DNA from: JAJTCH01 sp040386195
GTDB lineage: Bacteria; Pseudomonadota; Alphaproteobacteria; Rickettsiales; UBA1997
DNA: 24,755 bases
Direction: 5' to 3'
Assembly (NCBI GenBank): GCA_040386195.1
Contig: JAZKFV010000029.1
Span: 1-24,755 of the forward strand
This document shows, piece after piece, positions 7,581 to 16,842 of the stretch; position 1 is the first letter of the stretch, and each line of letters opens with the position of its first letter. The notes below the pieces were generated by a model. It searched no databases. It was not told the origin of the DNA and saw only the letters and a program-made list of their open reading frames with translations. The translations under genes and the position numbers were made by a program.

Positions 7581-7669
7581 ATGATTAATGATTAATGGTT
7601 AATGATTAATGGGGAATCTCAATTAATTAACGATCATTAATCATTAACCATTAATAATTAATAATTAAT
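7581..7669. repeat. Large heptad-repeat hairpin between rpoB and rpoC
   Basis: The left arm is four 7-bp units (ATGATTA, ATGATTA, ATGGTTA, ATGATTA) at 7581-7608. The right arm is five units (CATTAAT, CATTAAC, CATTAAT, AATTAAT, AATTAAT) at 7635-7669. Bases 7591-7611 and 7635-7655 are perfect reverse complements (21 bp) around a 23-nt loop, and pairing continues outward with occasional mismatches. It ends 8 nt before the rpoC ATG. No T-tract follows the stem, so it is not an obvious terminator. Confidence 0.85.
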
Positions 7670-7677
7670 TTATACTT

Positions 7678-10600
7678 ATGTCATTAGGCGGAACATCTTC
7701 ACATGGTTTATTAAGTCTTTCTAATCAAGCAGTTGATATAGCGGATTTTAATGCCATCAAAATTTCTATTGCTGATCCAGATAAAATTCGTTCTTGGTCT
7801 TTTGGCGAAGTAACTAAGCCAGAAACCATCAACTATAGAACCTTCAAACCGGAAAGAGACGGCTTGTTTTGCGCGCGCATCTTTGGTCCAATCAAAGATT
7901 ATGAATGTCTATGCGGCAAATATAAAAGAATTAAATATAAAGGCATCGTCTGCGAAAAATGCGGCGTGGAAGTTACTTCTTCAAAAGTTAGAAGAGACAG
8001 AATGGGTCACATTGAACTTGCGGCGCCAATTGCTCATATTTGGTTTTTAAAATCACTTCCTTCAAGACTCAGCACTTTGCTTGGGCTTACTCTAAAAATC
8101 GTTGAAAAAATCATTTATTTTGAAACTTACATCGTGGTTGACGCTTTAATGTCGCCATTAAAAGATGGCGATGTTTTGAGCGAAGATGAATATCAAAAAT
8201 GCCAAGAAGAATATGGTTATGGCAGCTTCATCGCTGAAATGGGGGCAGAAGCCATCCAAAAATTATTGGCTAAATTAGATCTTAAAAAATTACAAACTGA
8301 ATTAAGAGAAGAGTTGGTTGATCTAACTTCTGAACTTAAAAGAGAAAAAATTGTTAAAAGATTAAAGTTAGTTGAAAACTTTATCGAATCTGGCAATGAA
8401 GCTAAATGGATGATTATGAATGTTCTGCCGGTAATTCCGCCAGATATTCGCCCTTTAGTGATGCTTGATGGTGGTCGTTTTGCCACTTCAGATTTGAACG
8501 AATTATATCGTCGTGTTATCAACAGAAATAATCGTTTGAGAAGATTACTTGAGCTTGGTGCTCCGGAAATCATTATCAAAAATGAAAAAAGAATGTTGCA
8601 AGAATCAGTTGATGCCTTGCTTGACAATGGCAGAAGCGGTTCAGTTGTAAAAAATGCTAACAAAAAACCTTTCAAATCTTTGAGCGACATGCTTAAAGGT
8701 AAACAAGGTCGTTTCCGTCAAAACTTACTTGGTAAACGGGTGGATTATTCTGGCCGTTCGGTAATCGTGGTTGGCCCAGAATTGAAATTACACCAATGTG
8801 GTTTGCCGAAAAAAATGGCTTTGGAATTGTTCAAACCATTCATCTATTCAAAATTAGAACTTTACGGAAAATCTCCGTCAATCAAAGTTTCTAAAAAAAT
8901 GGTTGAATCTGAAAGACCAGAAGTTTGGGATATTTTAGACGAAGTTATTAAAGAACATCCGGTATTATTAAACCGCGCTCCAACTCTACATAGACTTGGT
9001 ATTCAAGCGTTTGAACCATTATTAACTGAAGGCAAAGCAATTCAATTGCATCCGCTAGTTTGCGCCGCTTTCAACGCCGATTTTGACGGTGACCAAATGG
9101 CGGTTCACGTTCCTTTGTCAATCGAAGCGCAAGTTGAGTGTCGCGTTTTAATGATGTCAACTAACAACATCTTAAGCCCTGCTAACGGCAAGCCAATCAT
9201 TGTTCCATCTCAAGATATTATTTTGGGTCTTTATTATCTTTCTATGGAAAATAAAGATGATAAATCCAAACCATTTTTGATTGGTGATCGTTTTGAATTA
9301 GAGCATGCTTTATTCGCCAAAGCTGTTTCTTTGCACAGCAAAATCAAATATCGTTACGCCTTAAAAGATAAAGATGGTGAGCGAGTTTATAAAATTGTTG
9401 AAACTACTCCAGGAAGAGTAATCGTTTATAACATTTTGCCAGAATGCATCAAAGGTGATTTTGAACTAGTCAATAAAGCAATGACTAAAAAAGCCGTTAC
9501 TAATCTAATTGACTCGGTTTATAGAAGCTCTGGTCAAAAAGAAACAGTAATGTTCTGTGATAGAATCATGGCGTTAGGCTTTAAATATGCTTGCAAGGCT
9601 GGCATATCTATCGGTAAAGACGATATGGTTATTCCAGAAAGCAAAGCTAAACATATTGGTGAATCTTTAGATAAAGTTAAAAGATTCGAGCAACAATATC
9701 GCGATGGCTTGATCACAACTGGTGAGCGTTACAACAAAATCATCGATGAATGGACTCATTGCACTGACAAAATTTCTAAAGAAATGATGAAGGCAATCTC
9801 CAGCCATAAAAAGGCTTGTGATGCTAACTCAATTTATATGATGGCGGATTCTGGTGCGAGAGGTTCTGAGAACCAAATCAAACAGGTGGCGGGTATGCGT
9901 GGTTTGATGGCAAAACCATCTGGTGAAATTATCGAAACTCCAATCACTGCCAACTTTAAAGAAGGTTTGAGCGTATTGGAATATTTCATCTCTGCTCACG
10001 GTGCTAGAAAAGGTTTGGCGGATACGGCTTTAAAAACAGCAAACTCAGGTTACTTAACTAGAAGATTAGTTGACGTTTCACAAGATTGTATCGTTGTTGA
10101 AGAAGATTGCGGCACTAAAGGTAGCGTTGATTTAGAAGGCGTTATTGATGATGGTCGCGTTATCGTTTCCATCGGCGAACAAGTTCTTGGTCGGGTAGTT
10201 TTAGAAGATGTAAAAGTTCCAGGTAGCAATCAGGTGATTGTTAAATCTGGTATTATGATTGATGAAAACCTTGCTGATCTTATTGAAAAAGCGGGCATCA
10301 AAACTGTTAAATCTAGATCAGTTCTAACTTGCCAAACTAAAGGTGGTGTTTGTGTTAAATGTTATGGACGCGATTTAGCAACTGGTGATTTGGTCAGTAT
10401 TGGCGAAGCGGTTGGTGTGGTTGCGGCTCAATCAATTGGGGAACCAGGAACTCAGTTAACAATGAGAACTTTCCACATTGGTGGTGCGGCTCTTCGTGGT
10501 GCGGAACAATCTTCAATATCAGCAATCTCTGATGGTACTTTGAGAATTTCCAGCAAGAACAATATCATTAATCGTGATGGCAAAATTGTGGTTGTAAGCC

Positions 10601-11790
10601 GTAATTGCGAAATCACTATTTTGGATAAAGATCAAAATGAAATTCACAGCTATAAATTACCTTACGGTGCGGTTATCACTCACAAAAATGGTGAAGCTGT
10701 TAAGAAAGGTGATCATTTGGCTGAGTGGGATCCATATAACATTCCAGTCGTTGCCGAAACTAACGGTGCGATCAAATATGGTGATCTATTAGAAAATGTT
10801 TCGCTCAGAGAAAAAATTGACGATTCAACTGGTATTTCCACCAAAATTATTATGGATTGGAAACAATATAGTAAGCAGGAATTAAAGCCGCGCATCACTA
10901 TTACCGACAATAAAGACGAAGCGAAAAAAGAATATTTGCTTTCAGTAGGAACGCTAATTTCAGTTTCAAATAGTCAAGAAGTTAAAGCCGGTGATATCAT
11001 CGCAAAAATTCCAAAAGAATCTTCTAAAACTAGAGATATTACTGGTGGTTTGCCTAGAGTTGCTGAGTTGTTTGAAGCTCGCAAACCTAAGAACGCCGCT
11101 GTTATGTCTGAAATTGATGGCCGAGTTGAATTTGGAAAAGATTATAAAGTCAAAAGAAGACTTATCATCGTTCCAGAAGATGCCAGCAAAGAGCCAATCG
11201 AATATATGGTTGCTAAAAATAAACATCTTTTCATCGGCGAAGGCGACTTTGTCAAAAGAGGCGATATTTTAGTTGATGGCAGTTTGGTTCCTCACGATAT
11301 CTTGCGTATTCAAGGCATTAAAGCTTTCACAAACTTTATGGTTGGTGAAGTTCAAAAAGTTTATCGTATGCAAGGTGTAAAAATCGATGATAAACACATC
11401 GAAGTCATTTTGAATATGATGCTTAAACGAGTTGAAGTTATCAATCCTGGTGACACAACTTTGCTCAATGGCGAATATGTTGATCGTGATGTTTTCGAAC
11501 AGATCAATAAAAAATCTGTTGCTGAAGGTTTCAGACCAGCTGAATCTGCGCCAGTGCTTTTGGGTATTACTAAAGCATCATTACAAACTAAATCATTCAT
11601 CTCGGCTGCTTCATTCCAAGAAACCACTAAGGTTTTAACCGATGCTGCGGTTCAAGGTAAATATGATGATCTAACCGGCTTAAAAGAAAATATCATCGTT
11701 GGTAGATTGATTCCGGCTGGAACTGGTTTGATGATGGGTAAATTCAAAGAAGCTGCTGCTGAGATTGAGAAAGGATCATTAGCTGACTAA
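7678..11790 (+). CDS. rpoC: DNA-directed RNA polymerase subunit beta'
   Basis: RpoC (1370 aa) carries the catalytic Mg2+ site of RNA polymerase. The NADFDGD motif is at residues 466-472, with Asp468, Asp470 and Asp472. The N-terminal zinc ribbon has Cys77, Cys79, Cys92 and Cys95. The second zinc site uses the cysteines around DCGTKG and LTCQTKGGVCVKCYG (about residues 810-895). The bridge-helix/trigger-loop region with SIGEPGTQLTMRTFHIGG is intact. No Shine-Dalgarno is visible: the AT-rich heptad hairpin ends just before the ATG. In many relatives rpoC is followed by rpsL-rpsG-fusA. Here the next gene is yejE beyond a palindromic repeat, so the operon probably ends. Confidence 0.99.
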   Translation: MSLGGTSSHGLLSLSNQAVDIADFNAIKISIADPDKIRSWSFGEVTKPETINYRTFKPERDGLFCARIFGPIKDYECLCGKYKRIKYKGIVCEKCGVEVTSSKVRRDRMGHIELAAPIAHIWFLKSLPSRLSTLLGLTLKIVEKIIYFETYIVVDALMSPLKDGDVLSEDEYQKCQEEYGYGSFIAEMGAEAIQKLLAKLDLKKLQTELREELVDLTSELKREKIVKRLKLVENFIESGNEAKWMIMNVLPVIPPDIRPLVMLDGGRFATSDLNELYRRVINRNNRLRRLLELGAPEIIIKNEKRMLQESVDALLDNGRSGSVVKNANKKPFKSLSDMLKGKQGRFRQNLLGKRVDYSGRSVIVVGPELKLHQCGLPKKMALELFKPFIYSKLELYGKSPSIKVSKKMVESERPEVWDILDEVIKEHPVLLNRAPTLHRLGIQAFEPLLTEGKAIQLHPLVCAAFNADFDGDQMAVHVPLSIEAQVECRVLMMSTNNILSPANGKPIIVPSQDIILGLYYLSMENKDDKSKPFLIGDRFELEHALFAKAVSLHSKIKYRYALKDKDGERVYKIVETTPGRVIVYNILPECIKGDFELVNKAMTKKAVTNLIDSVYRSSGQKETVMFCDRIMALGFKYACKAGISIGKDDMVIPESKAKHIGESLDKVKRFEQQYRDGLITTGERYNKIIDEWTHCTDKISKEMMKAISSHKKACDANSIYMMADSGARGSENQIKQVAGMRGLMAKPSGEIIETPITANFKEGLSVLEYFISAHGARKGLADTALKTANSGYLTRRLVDVSQDCIVVEEDCGTKGSVDLEGVIDDGRVIVSIGEQVLGRVVLEDVKVPGSNQVIVKSGIMIDENLADLIEKAGIKTVKSRSVLTCQTKGGVCVKCYGRDLATGDLVSIGEAVGVVAAQSIGEPGTQLTMRTFHIGGAALRGAEQSSISAISDGTLRISSKNNIINRDGKIVVVSRNCEITILDKDQNEIHSYKLPYGAVITHKNGEAVKKGDHLAEWDPYNIPVVAETNGAIKYGDLLENVSLREKIDDSTGISTKIIMDWKQYSKQELKPRITITDNKDEAKKEYLLSVGTLISVSNSQEVKAGDIIAKIPKESSKTRDITGGLPRVAELFEARKPKNAAVMSEIDGRVEFGKDYKVKRRLIIVPEDASKEPIEYMVAKNKHLFIGEGDFVKRGDILVDGSLVPHDILRIQGIKAFTNFMVGEVQKVYRMQGVKIDDKHIEVILNMMLKRVEVINPGDTTLLNGEYVDRDVFEQINKKSVAEGFRPAESAPVLLGITKASLQTKSFISAASFQETTKVLTDAAVQGKYDDLTGLKENIIVGRLIPAGTGLMMGKFKEAAAEIEKGSLAD

Positions 11791-11797
11791 AAATTAA

Positions 11798-11880
11798 TTG
11801 TCATCCTGAGCGTAGCGAAGGATCTCGTGAAACAAATTCGGTCTAACTCATGAGATCCTTCGCTTCGCTCAGGATGACAA
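11798..11880. repeat. Dispersed palindromic repeat, copy 1 (probable terminator of the rpoBC operon)
   Basis: TTGTCATCCTGAGCG begins the left arm (11798-11826), and its near-perfect reverse complement occupies 11852-11880. The two 29-nt arms differ at a single position. Pairing continues inward for four more base pairs including one G-T, leaving a 17-nt loop. A second copy at 22005-22086 shares the arms and much of the loop (GTGAAA, ATTCG, TCT). It starts 7 nt after rpoC and is the only terminator-like structure there, though it lacks a clear T-run. Similar arm sequences are common dispersed repeats in bacterial genomes. Confidence 0.9.
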
Positions 11881-11911
11881 GTTCTTAGAAATTCTCTAAC
11901 CACAAATCATA

Positions 11912-12925
11912 ATGAATTCATTTTTAGATTTCTGGTCTAAATTTAAAAAAAATCACCGCGGTTATTTTTCTCTGATCTTTTTTCTCCTCCTATTTTTCAT
12001 CAGCCTATTTTCTGAAATCGTTGCCAATGACAAGCCTTTGCTAGTCAAATATCGTGGCGATTTTTACTTGCCAGTTTTTAAATCTTATAGCGAAAATATT
12101 TTTGGTGGCGATTTTGCAACTCCAGCAAATTACCGCGATCCTTATCTAAAAAATCTTATCGAAAAAAATGGCTGGCTGATAATGCCGCCAATTCCTTACA
12201 GCTATTCAACTATCAATTATCAAATCAAAAATCCGGCGCCAACGCGCCCAGATCGCAGCAATTGGCTGGGAACTGATGATAATGGTCGCGATGTTTTGGC
12301 GCGGCTTATTTATGGGCTTAGGGTTTCTCTGATTTTTGGTTTAAGTCTAACTTTTTTCAGTGCGTTGGTGGGAATATTTTTAGGCGCGATTCAAGGTTAT
12401 TTTGGCGGAATGATTGATTTGGTGCTGCAAAGATTTATGGAGATTTGGTCAAGCTTGCCAGTGTTATTTTTGCTGATTATTTTATCTTCAGTAATTGAAC
12501 CCGGATTTTTTATTTTATTATTTTTGATGCTCCTCTTCAGCTGGATGTCTTTGGTTGGCTTGGTGCGCGCCGAATTTTTGCGCATTCGCAATTTTGATTT
12601 TGTCCGATCCGCCAAAGCAATTGGCGCCAGTAATTCACGAATAATTTTTGTCCACATCTTGCCCAACGCCATGGCAAGCACCTTGGCGGCTTTGCCATTT
12701 TTCTTGAGTCATTCAATTATAACTTTAAGTGCGCTAGATTTTTTGGGTTTTGGTTTGCCAATTGAAACCCCATCTTTGGGAGAATTATTGGCGCAAGGCA
12801 AAGATAATATTGCTGCGTATCATTTAGGAATTAGTGGATTTGTGGTGATAACTTTAGTTTCATCATTATTAATTTTTATCGGCGAAGCAGTGCGCGATGC
12901 TTTAGATGTTAGAGCCGCTTCTTAA
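11912..12925 (+). CDS. yejE: ABC transporter permease, YejE-like (peptide/microcin C family)
   Basis: This is a 337-aa inner-membrane permease of the dipeptide/oligopeptide (DppC/OppC) class. A first transmembrane segment lies at about 17-38. A long periplasmic region (about 39-135) with YRGDFYLPVF and NWLGTDDNGRDVLARLIYGLR is characteristic of YejE rather than short DppC proteins. The EAA loop that contacts the ATPase is at about 226-250 (DFVRSAKAIGAS...HILPNAMA). About five transmembrane helices follow the periplasmic region. Length matches E. coli YejE (341). Its usual partner yejB lies 6 kb away on the opposite strand. yejA (binding protein) and yejF (ATPase) are not in the window. No Shine-Dalgarno sequence is obvious. 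The substrate is likely a peptide, by family only. Confidence 0.9.
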   Translation: MNSFLDFWSKFKKNHRGYFSLIFFLLLFFISLFSEIVANDKPLLVKYRGDFYLPVFKSYSENIFGGDFATPANYRDPYLKNLIEKNGWLIMPPIPYSYSTINYQIKNPAPTRPDRSNWLGTDDNGRDVLARLIYGLRVSLIFGLSLTFFSALVGIFLGAIQGYFGGMIDLVLQRFMEIWSSLPVLFLLIILSSVIEPGFFILLFLMLLFSWMSLVGLVRAEFLRIRNFDFVRSAKAIGASNSRIIFVHILPNAMASTLAALPFFLSHSIITLSALDFLGFGLPIETPSLGELLAQGKDNIAAYHLGISGFVVITLVSSLLIFIGEAVRDALDVRAAS

Positions 12926-12937
12926 AAAACAAATCTT

Positions 12938-15478
12938 TCACCTTAGAGAATTAGAATTTTTTGCATCAGATGGATCAGAATTCTGAACTCCTGGCGAGCG
13001 ACCGGTTAATAAATTTATGGCAACCGTAGGTTCGGCAGAAGATCTGGCTCTTTGAGGAGTGGTTAAATTTTCAGCAGGATCAGAAAAAGATCTTTTTCTA
13101 CTGCCGGAATATTCAGCTTTACGATCTTTCAATATTGTTTCTATAGTTGATAGAAAAGCATTTTTTGGCCCTTCGGTTACAAATAAAGTTTCAACTAAAG
13201 TTTTAACTCCGACTTTTAAATTTTCCAAATCTTTCTTTTTAATATCACTCTTCAGATAGCCAAACAGAGAATCGTCGTGCGGCAAATGCATAACTGTAAA
13301 TAAAACACAAAATATAGATTCGTCAGCGGGAGATATTTGTTCAAGTTTTGCTTGATGTAAAAAACTTTTGACTTGTTTTTGATATTGCCAAACCGCTTCT
13401 GTTTGGCGATCGTTAAAATTAGATTTTTTTATATGTTCTTCCAGATCTGAATCTTTGATAAAAAGACCAAGATTTAGTCCCAGCAAATTTTGATAAGCCA
13501 ATTTCAAATTTGGATCTGTGCAATCTTTTATAATTTTTCTTAAATCAAGTTGATCGGAAGGACAAACTAATGAAAAAAATTTTAAATTAGTTATTTGGTC
13601 ACATTCTTGAAAGGCTCCTTTGACTTCATTGACTAATTTTGATTCGGTTTGAAATGCATTTTTAAAATCAAGAGCGGATCGGGCGGGGGTTGCAAAACTG
13701 CCTTTTTTACCTTTCTTGTCACCTTTCCTAAAATTTTGAGCTGCTATTAATTTGTTTTGTAACAAACCTAATTTACTTAAAGAAAATTGGTCATTGATTG
13801 GTTTAAGTTGCAAAAGGGCATATTCAGATAAAATAACTTTTTCATCTTCCAAAATTCTAAATAAATTATTAGCCGCATCTTTATCACCAGCTTTTGCGGC
13901 GCAAAAATACCAATAAACTGCTTTTTGCAAATCTTTTTCAACAACAATTCCTGCTTCGTAGAACTTGGCAATCTTGGCTTGGGAAGCGTGGTTTCCATCT
14001 AATGCAGATTCTCGATAATAAATAAATGCTCTTTGTAAATATTCATTCTTAACTTCATTGTTATGCTCATTTTCAGCTTTAAGTTCATATTGCCTGGCAA
14101 TGATTGATTGCGCCTTAGGATAACCATTATCGGCAGCTAAGGCAAAAAAACGCAATGCCTTATCATAATCTTTTGCAACACCCAGCCCATCTCGATAACA
14201 CATCGCAGTGTAATATTGATCAATCGCAATGCCTTGATCTGCAAATTTTTTATGAAGTGCAAATGCTTTTTCTGGATCAGCTGTTTTTCTAAGGTGATCG
14301 CAATAATAAAATCTGGCTTCTGTATCTTGTTCTGCAAAATGGGTATAAATTGCCAATTTAAATTCCGGATCATCAATTTTTCTCCAAGCTCCTTTTTTGT
14401 AAAATTTATTCATCTCCAAAAGCGCAACATCACCAATGCCTTTTTTACCAATTAGCTCTTTTAAAATTGCAAAAGCCTTTTTTATATCAATTGATGCTCC
14501 TTCTTCATTTTGGTAGTTTAATGCCGCTTGCAACTGCAGCCTATCTCGAGATTGTACAAGGTGTAATTCCTGACAGCGTTGAATATTCTCAACATTGGTT
14601 AGACCTTCAGGCAACATTTCTTGATGAAGCGATATTGCATAATCATATTGACCAATATTTTCATATAAAGTCGCAAGTCTAATTTTGGCAGATTCATTTG
14701 CTTGCAAGATAGCTTTTTGATACCAATAAATTGCATCTGGATATGAAACTTCTACTCCAAAACCTGAAGCATAATAATCAGCAAGATGTTTTTGAGATGA
14801 AGAAAAACCCTGACAAGCAGATTTTTTCATCAACCTAAAAGCCTGAGCAGGAGATTCTGCATTAGGCACAAATCCTAAACCGCCACTTAATAAAAAATAT
14901 ACCATATCTGATTGAGATTTGGCATTTTTATATGCGACAGATTCTTGCAACAATCTTAATAAATCATTGTCTGAGGTTGTGGGATAAATCTTTTTTATAG
15001 ATTCGAGGTAAATCCATTTGGCAAATTTATTGGTAGAATTTCCAATGGCTTGAAGTTTTTCTTGATATTGAGGCAGTCGGCTTGGATCATGTAATTGAGA
15101 AAAAATATCAATATCAATACAAGCCATTAATAAATCTTGCTCATCAGCATCGCGAGTTTTTGTTCGATAATTTATGGTTTGCTCCTCGGGATAAAAATAT
15201 AAAATTTCATCATATCCCAACGCTAATAAAATTTCTTTATAATGAAGTTGGAGATTAACATCAACAACCCCAGAAACCAAATCCGCATCGGCATTTTTTT
15301 TAATGCCAAAGCCAAAATAAGAAATTAAAAACAGATCACGATAAAATTGTATCGCTTCTAATTTTTCTTCAGGGTTAAGATTTCTTTTTGATAAGTTGGT
15401 TTTTAAATTAAATTTTGCACTATATTCAAGACACTGATTATATCTTTCTTGATCTAATTGATAATTTTGTAAAGTCAT
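12938..15478 (-). CDS. Sel1-like repeat protein with basic Ser-rich C-terminal tail (paralogue A)
   Basis: This is an 846-residue alpha-helical repeat protein with no signal peptide or transmembrane segment visible. An N-terminal domain (about 35-145) is shared with the protein at 16843-18765: both have a GF-x-(I/V)-KK stretch, LLxLGY and IL-x-(F/Y)-Y. Sel1-type repeats are clearest at about 192-262 (ADYYASGFGVEVSYPDAIYW) and 403-535 (MCYRDGLGVAKDYDKALRFF, KFYEAGIVVEKDLQKAVYWY). A Lys/Gly-rich patch (KGDKKGKKG) is at 585-593. The tail carries SRKRSFSDP (793-801) and TPQRARSS (807-814). Sel1 repeats mediate protein-protein contacts, and several host-interaction proteins of intracellular bacteria use them. 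The stop is 12 nt from the convergent yejE stop. Function unknown; an effector role is inference. Confidence 0.85.
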   Translation of the reverse strand: MTLQNYQLDQERYNQCLEYSAKFNLKTNLSKRNLNPEEKLEAIQFYRDLFLISYFGFGIKKNADADLVSGVVDVNLQLHYKEILLALGYDEILYFYPEEQTINYRTKTRDADEQDLLMACIDIDIFSQLHDPSRLPQYQEKLQAIGNSTNKFAKWIYLESIKKIYPTTSDNDLLRLLQESVAYKNAKSQSDMVYFLLSGGLGFVPNAESPAQAFRLMKKSACQGFSSSQKHLADYYASGFGVEVSYPDAIYWYQKAILQANESAKIRLATLYENIGQYDYAISLHQEMLPEGLTNVENIQRCQELHLVQSRDRLQLQAALNYQNEEGASIDIKKAFAILKELIGKKGIGDVALLEMNKFYKKGAWRKIDDPEFKLAIYTHFAEQDTEARFYYCDHLRKTADPEKAFALHKKFADQGIAIDQYYTAMCYRDGLGVAKDYDKALRFFALAADNGYPKAQSIIARQYELKAENEHNNEVKNEYLQRAFIYYRESALDGNHASQAKIAKFYEAGIVVEKDLQKAVYWYFCAAKAGDKDAANNLFRILEDEKVILSEYALLQLKPINDQFSLSKLGLLQNKLIAAQNFRKGDKKGKKGSFATPARSALDFKNAFQTESKLVNEVKGAFQECDQITNLKFFSLVCPSDQLDLRKIIKDCTDPNLKLAYQNLLGLNLGLFIKDSDLEEHIKKSNFNDRQTEAVWQYQKQVKSFLHQAKLEQISPADESIFCVLFTVMHLPHDDSLFGYLKSDIKKKDLENLKVGVKTLVETLFVTEGPKNAFLSTIETILKDRKAEYSGSRKRSFSDPAENLTTPQRARSSAEPTVAINLLTGRSPGVQNSDPSDAKNSNSLR

Positions 15479-15539
15479 TGTTATTCAGTAATTTAAATAC
15501 ATACCAATTTCTCGTTAGCACAAGCAGCTGGAAATAAAG

Positions 15540-16820
15540 CTAAATTTGTTTGGCAACTTTCAAAAACACTATTTTATTTTGATGCATTTTCAAAACCTTA
15601 AAAGTAAATCCGTCAAACTCAAATTCTTCTTTTTCTTCCGGAATTCTCTCAGCTCTGGCAATTAAAAGACCAGCCAAAGTGGCGGCGTTTTCGTCATCTT
15701 CGGGCAAATCCCAGCCTAGTTTGCGATTGATATCACGAACTGGCAATTCACCAGATATTTTATGGCTACCATCTTTAAATTTGGTGATGCTCAGCCGAGT
15801 TTGGTTATCATCTTTTTCGTCAATATCGCCAACAATTTCTTCCAAAATATCTTCCAAAGTAATCACGCCCATCAAGGCGCCATATTCGTCAATTACTAAG
15901 GCAAATTTTTCTTTTTTCTTTTTAAAAGCAACTAGCTGATTTTTAAGTGTGTTGCTAGCCGGCGCAAACCAAGGCTGGGCGGTGAATTGCTTCAGATCTA
16001 TTTTGCTAATATCGCCTTGATTATTGTGCAAAATGGTAATCAATTTTCTCATATTTAAAATGGCAACGATATTATCTTGATCGCCGCGCCACAAAGGAAT
16101 TCTGCTGTGGTTAATCTCAAAAGCTTGTTTAAGAATTTTGTCTAAACTTTGTTCAATATCAATTGATGCCATATTTTTGCGATGAATCATCACATTAATA
16201 ATTTCAGTTTCACCCAAATCCAAAATGCTGTCGAGCATATCTTTATCAGATTTAAAAATTGATCCGGCTTTGTGTTTTAAATCAATCGTGCCGCGAATTT
16301 CCTCTAAATCAGAACTTTTATTATGTTTTTGATGATGAATTGTTGGTGAAAAAAACTCGAAAGTTTTATCAATAATGCGCTGAATATTTTTAGTGAAAGG
16401 ATTAAAAAATTTAACCAACCACAAAACAAAGCCCGCGGAAAATAAAATAATTTTTTCAGCATGTTTTAAAGCATAAGTTTTAGGAGCAATTTCGCCAAAA
16501 ACCAAAACCAAAACTGTCATTATGACGGTGGCATAAATCACCCCAGTTTCGCCGAATATTTTAATCAAAACGCTAGTGGCAATTGCTGACGCTAAAATGT
16601 TGATGGCGTTGTTGCACAATAAAATTGTGCTCATTGCCGCTTCACTATTTTGCAATAATTTTTCCACTCGAATGGCTTTTTTATCACCATCTTTTGCCAA
16701 ACGGTGAATTTTGGCGCGCGAACAAGTGGTCAGCGCAATTTCCGCTAAAGAGAAAAAAGCTGAAAGCAGAATTAAAGATAAAACTAAAATTCCTAATAAA
16801 AGGTTGGTGTTTTCGAGCAT
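15540..16820 (-). CDS. CorB/CNNM-type membrane protein (DUF21, CBS pair, CorC_HlyC domain)
   Basis: This is a 426-residue inner-membrane protein of the HlyC/CorC superfamily with the full CorB layout. The DUF21 transmembrane domain (about 1-140) has hydrophobic segments near 8-28, 64-88, 93-112 and 123-138 and the signature GEIAPKTYA (109-117). The CBS pair (about 195-330) ends with DEYGALMGVITLEDILEEIV. The C-terminal CorC_HlyC domain is at about 335-424. CNNM/CorB proteins have been characterised as Mg2+ transporters regulated through CBS-bound Mg-ATP. Older annotations call such genes hemolysin, which is not supported by the domain content. It sits between two paralogous Sel1 genes (22 nt and 61 nt gaps) and is probably co-transcribed with them. 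Confidence 0.9.
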   Translation of the reverse strand: MLENTNLLLGILVLSLILLSAFFSLAEIALTTCSRAKIHRLAKDGDKKAIRVEKLLQNSEAAMSTILLCNNAINILASAIATSVLIKIFGETGVIYATVIMTVLVLVFGEIAPKTYALKHAEKIILFSAGFVLWLVKFFNPFTKNIQRIIDKTFEFFSPTIHHQKHNKSSDLEEIRGTIDLKHKAGSIFKSDKDMLDSILDLGETEIINVMIHRKNMASIDIEQSLDKILKQAFEINHSRIPLWRGDQDNIVAILNMRKLITILHNNQGDISKIDLKQFTAQPWFAPASNTLKNQLVAFKKKKEKFALVIDEYGALMGVITLEDILEEIVGDIDEKDDNQTRLSITKFKDGSHKISGELPVRDINRKLGWDLPEDDENAATLAGLLIARAERIPEEKEEFEFDGFTFKVLKMHQNKIVFLKVAKQI

Positions 16821-16842
16821 TTTTGAATTGTTAAATTATAGA

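Noticed and set aside
8217..8690. 157-codon antisense open frame inside rpoC
   Set aside because: It is a shadow of the conserved beta' coding sequence. Its translation is low-complexity Ser/Leu-rich with no domain.
14216..14455. + strand open frame opposite the longer Sel1-like gene
   Set aside because: The - strand frame has clear Sel1 repeats. The opposite frame is Phe/Ile/Lys-rich noise typical of AT-rich antisense DNA.
15540..16820. Hemolysin (tlyC-type) label
   Set aside because: The DUF21 membrane domain plus CBS pair and CorC_HlyC domain define a CorB/CNNM-type transporter. Nothing in the sequence shows haemolytic activity.
16835..16840. TATAAT sequence on the - strand 14 nt before the corB ATG, as a promoter
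   Set aside because: No -35 hexamer at suitable spacing. In 30-35% GC DNA such a match is expected by chance.
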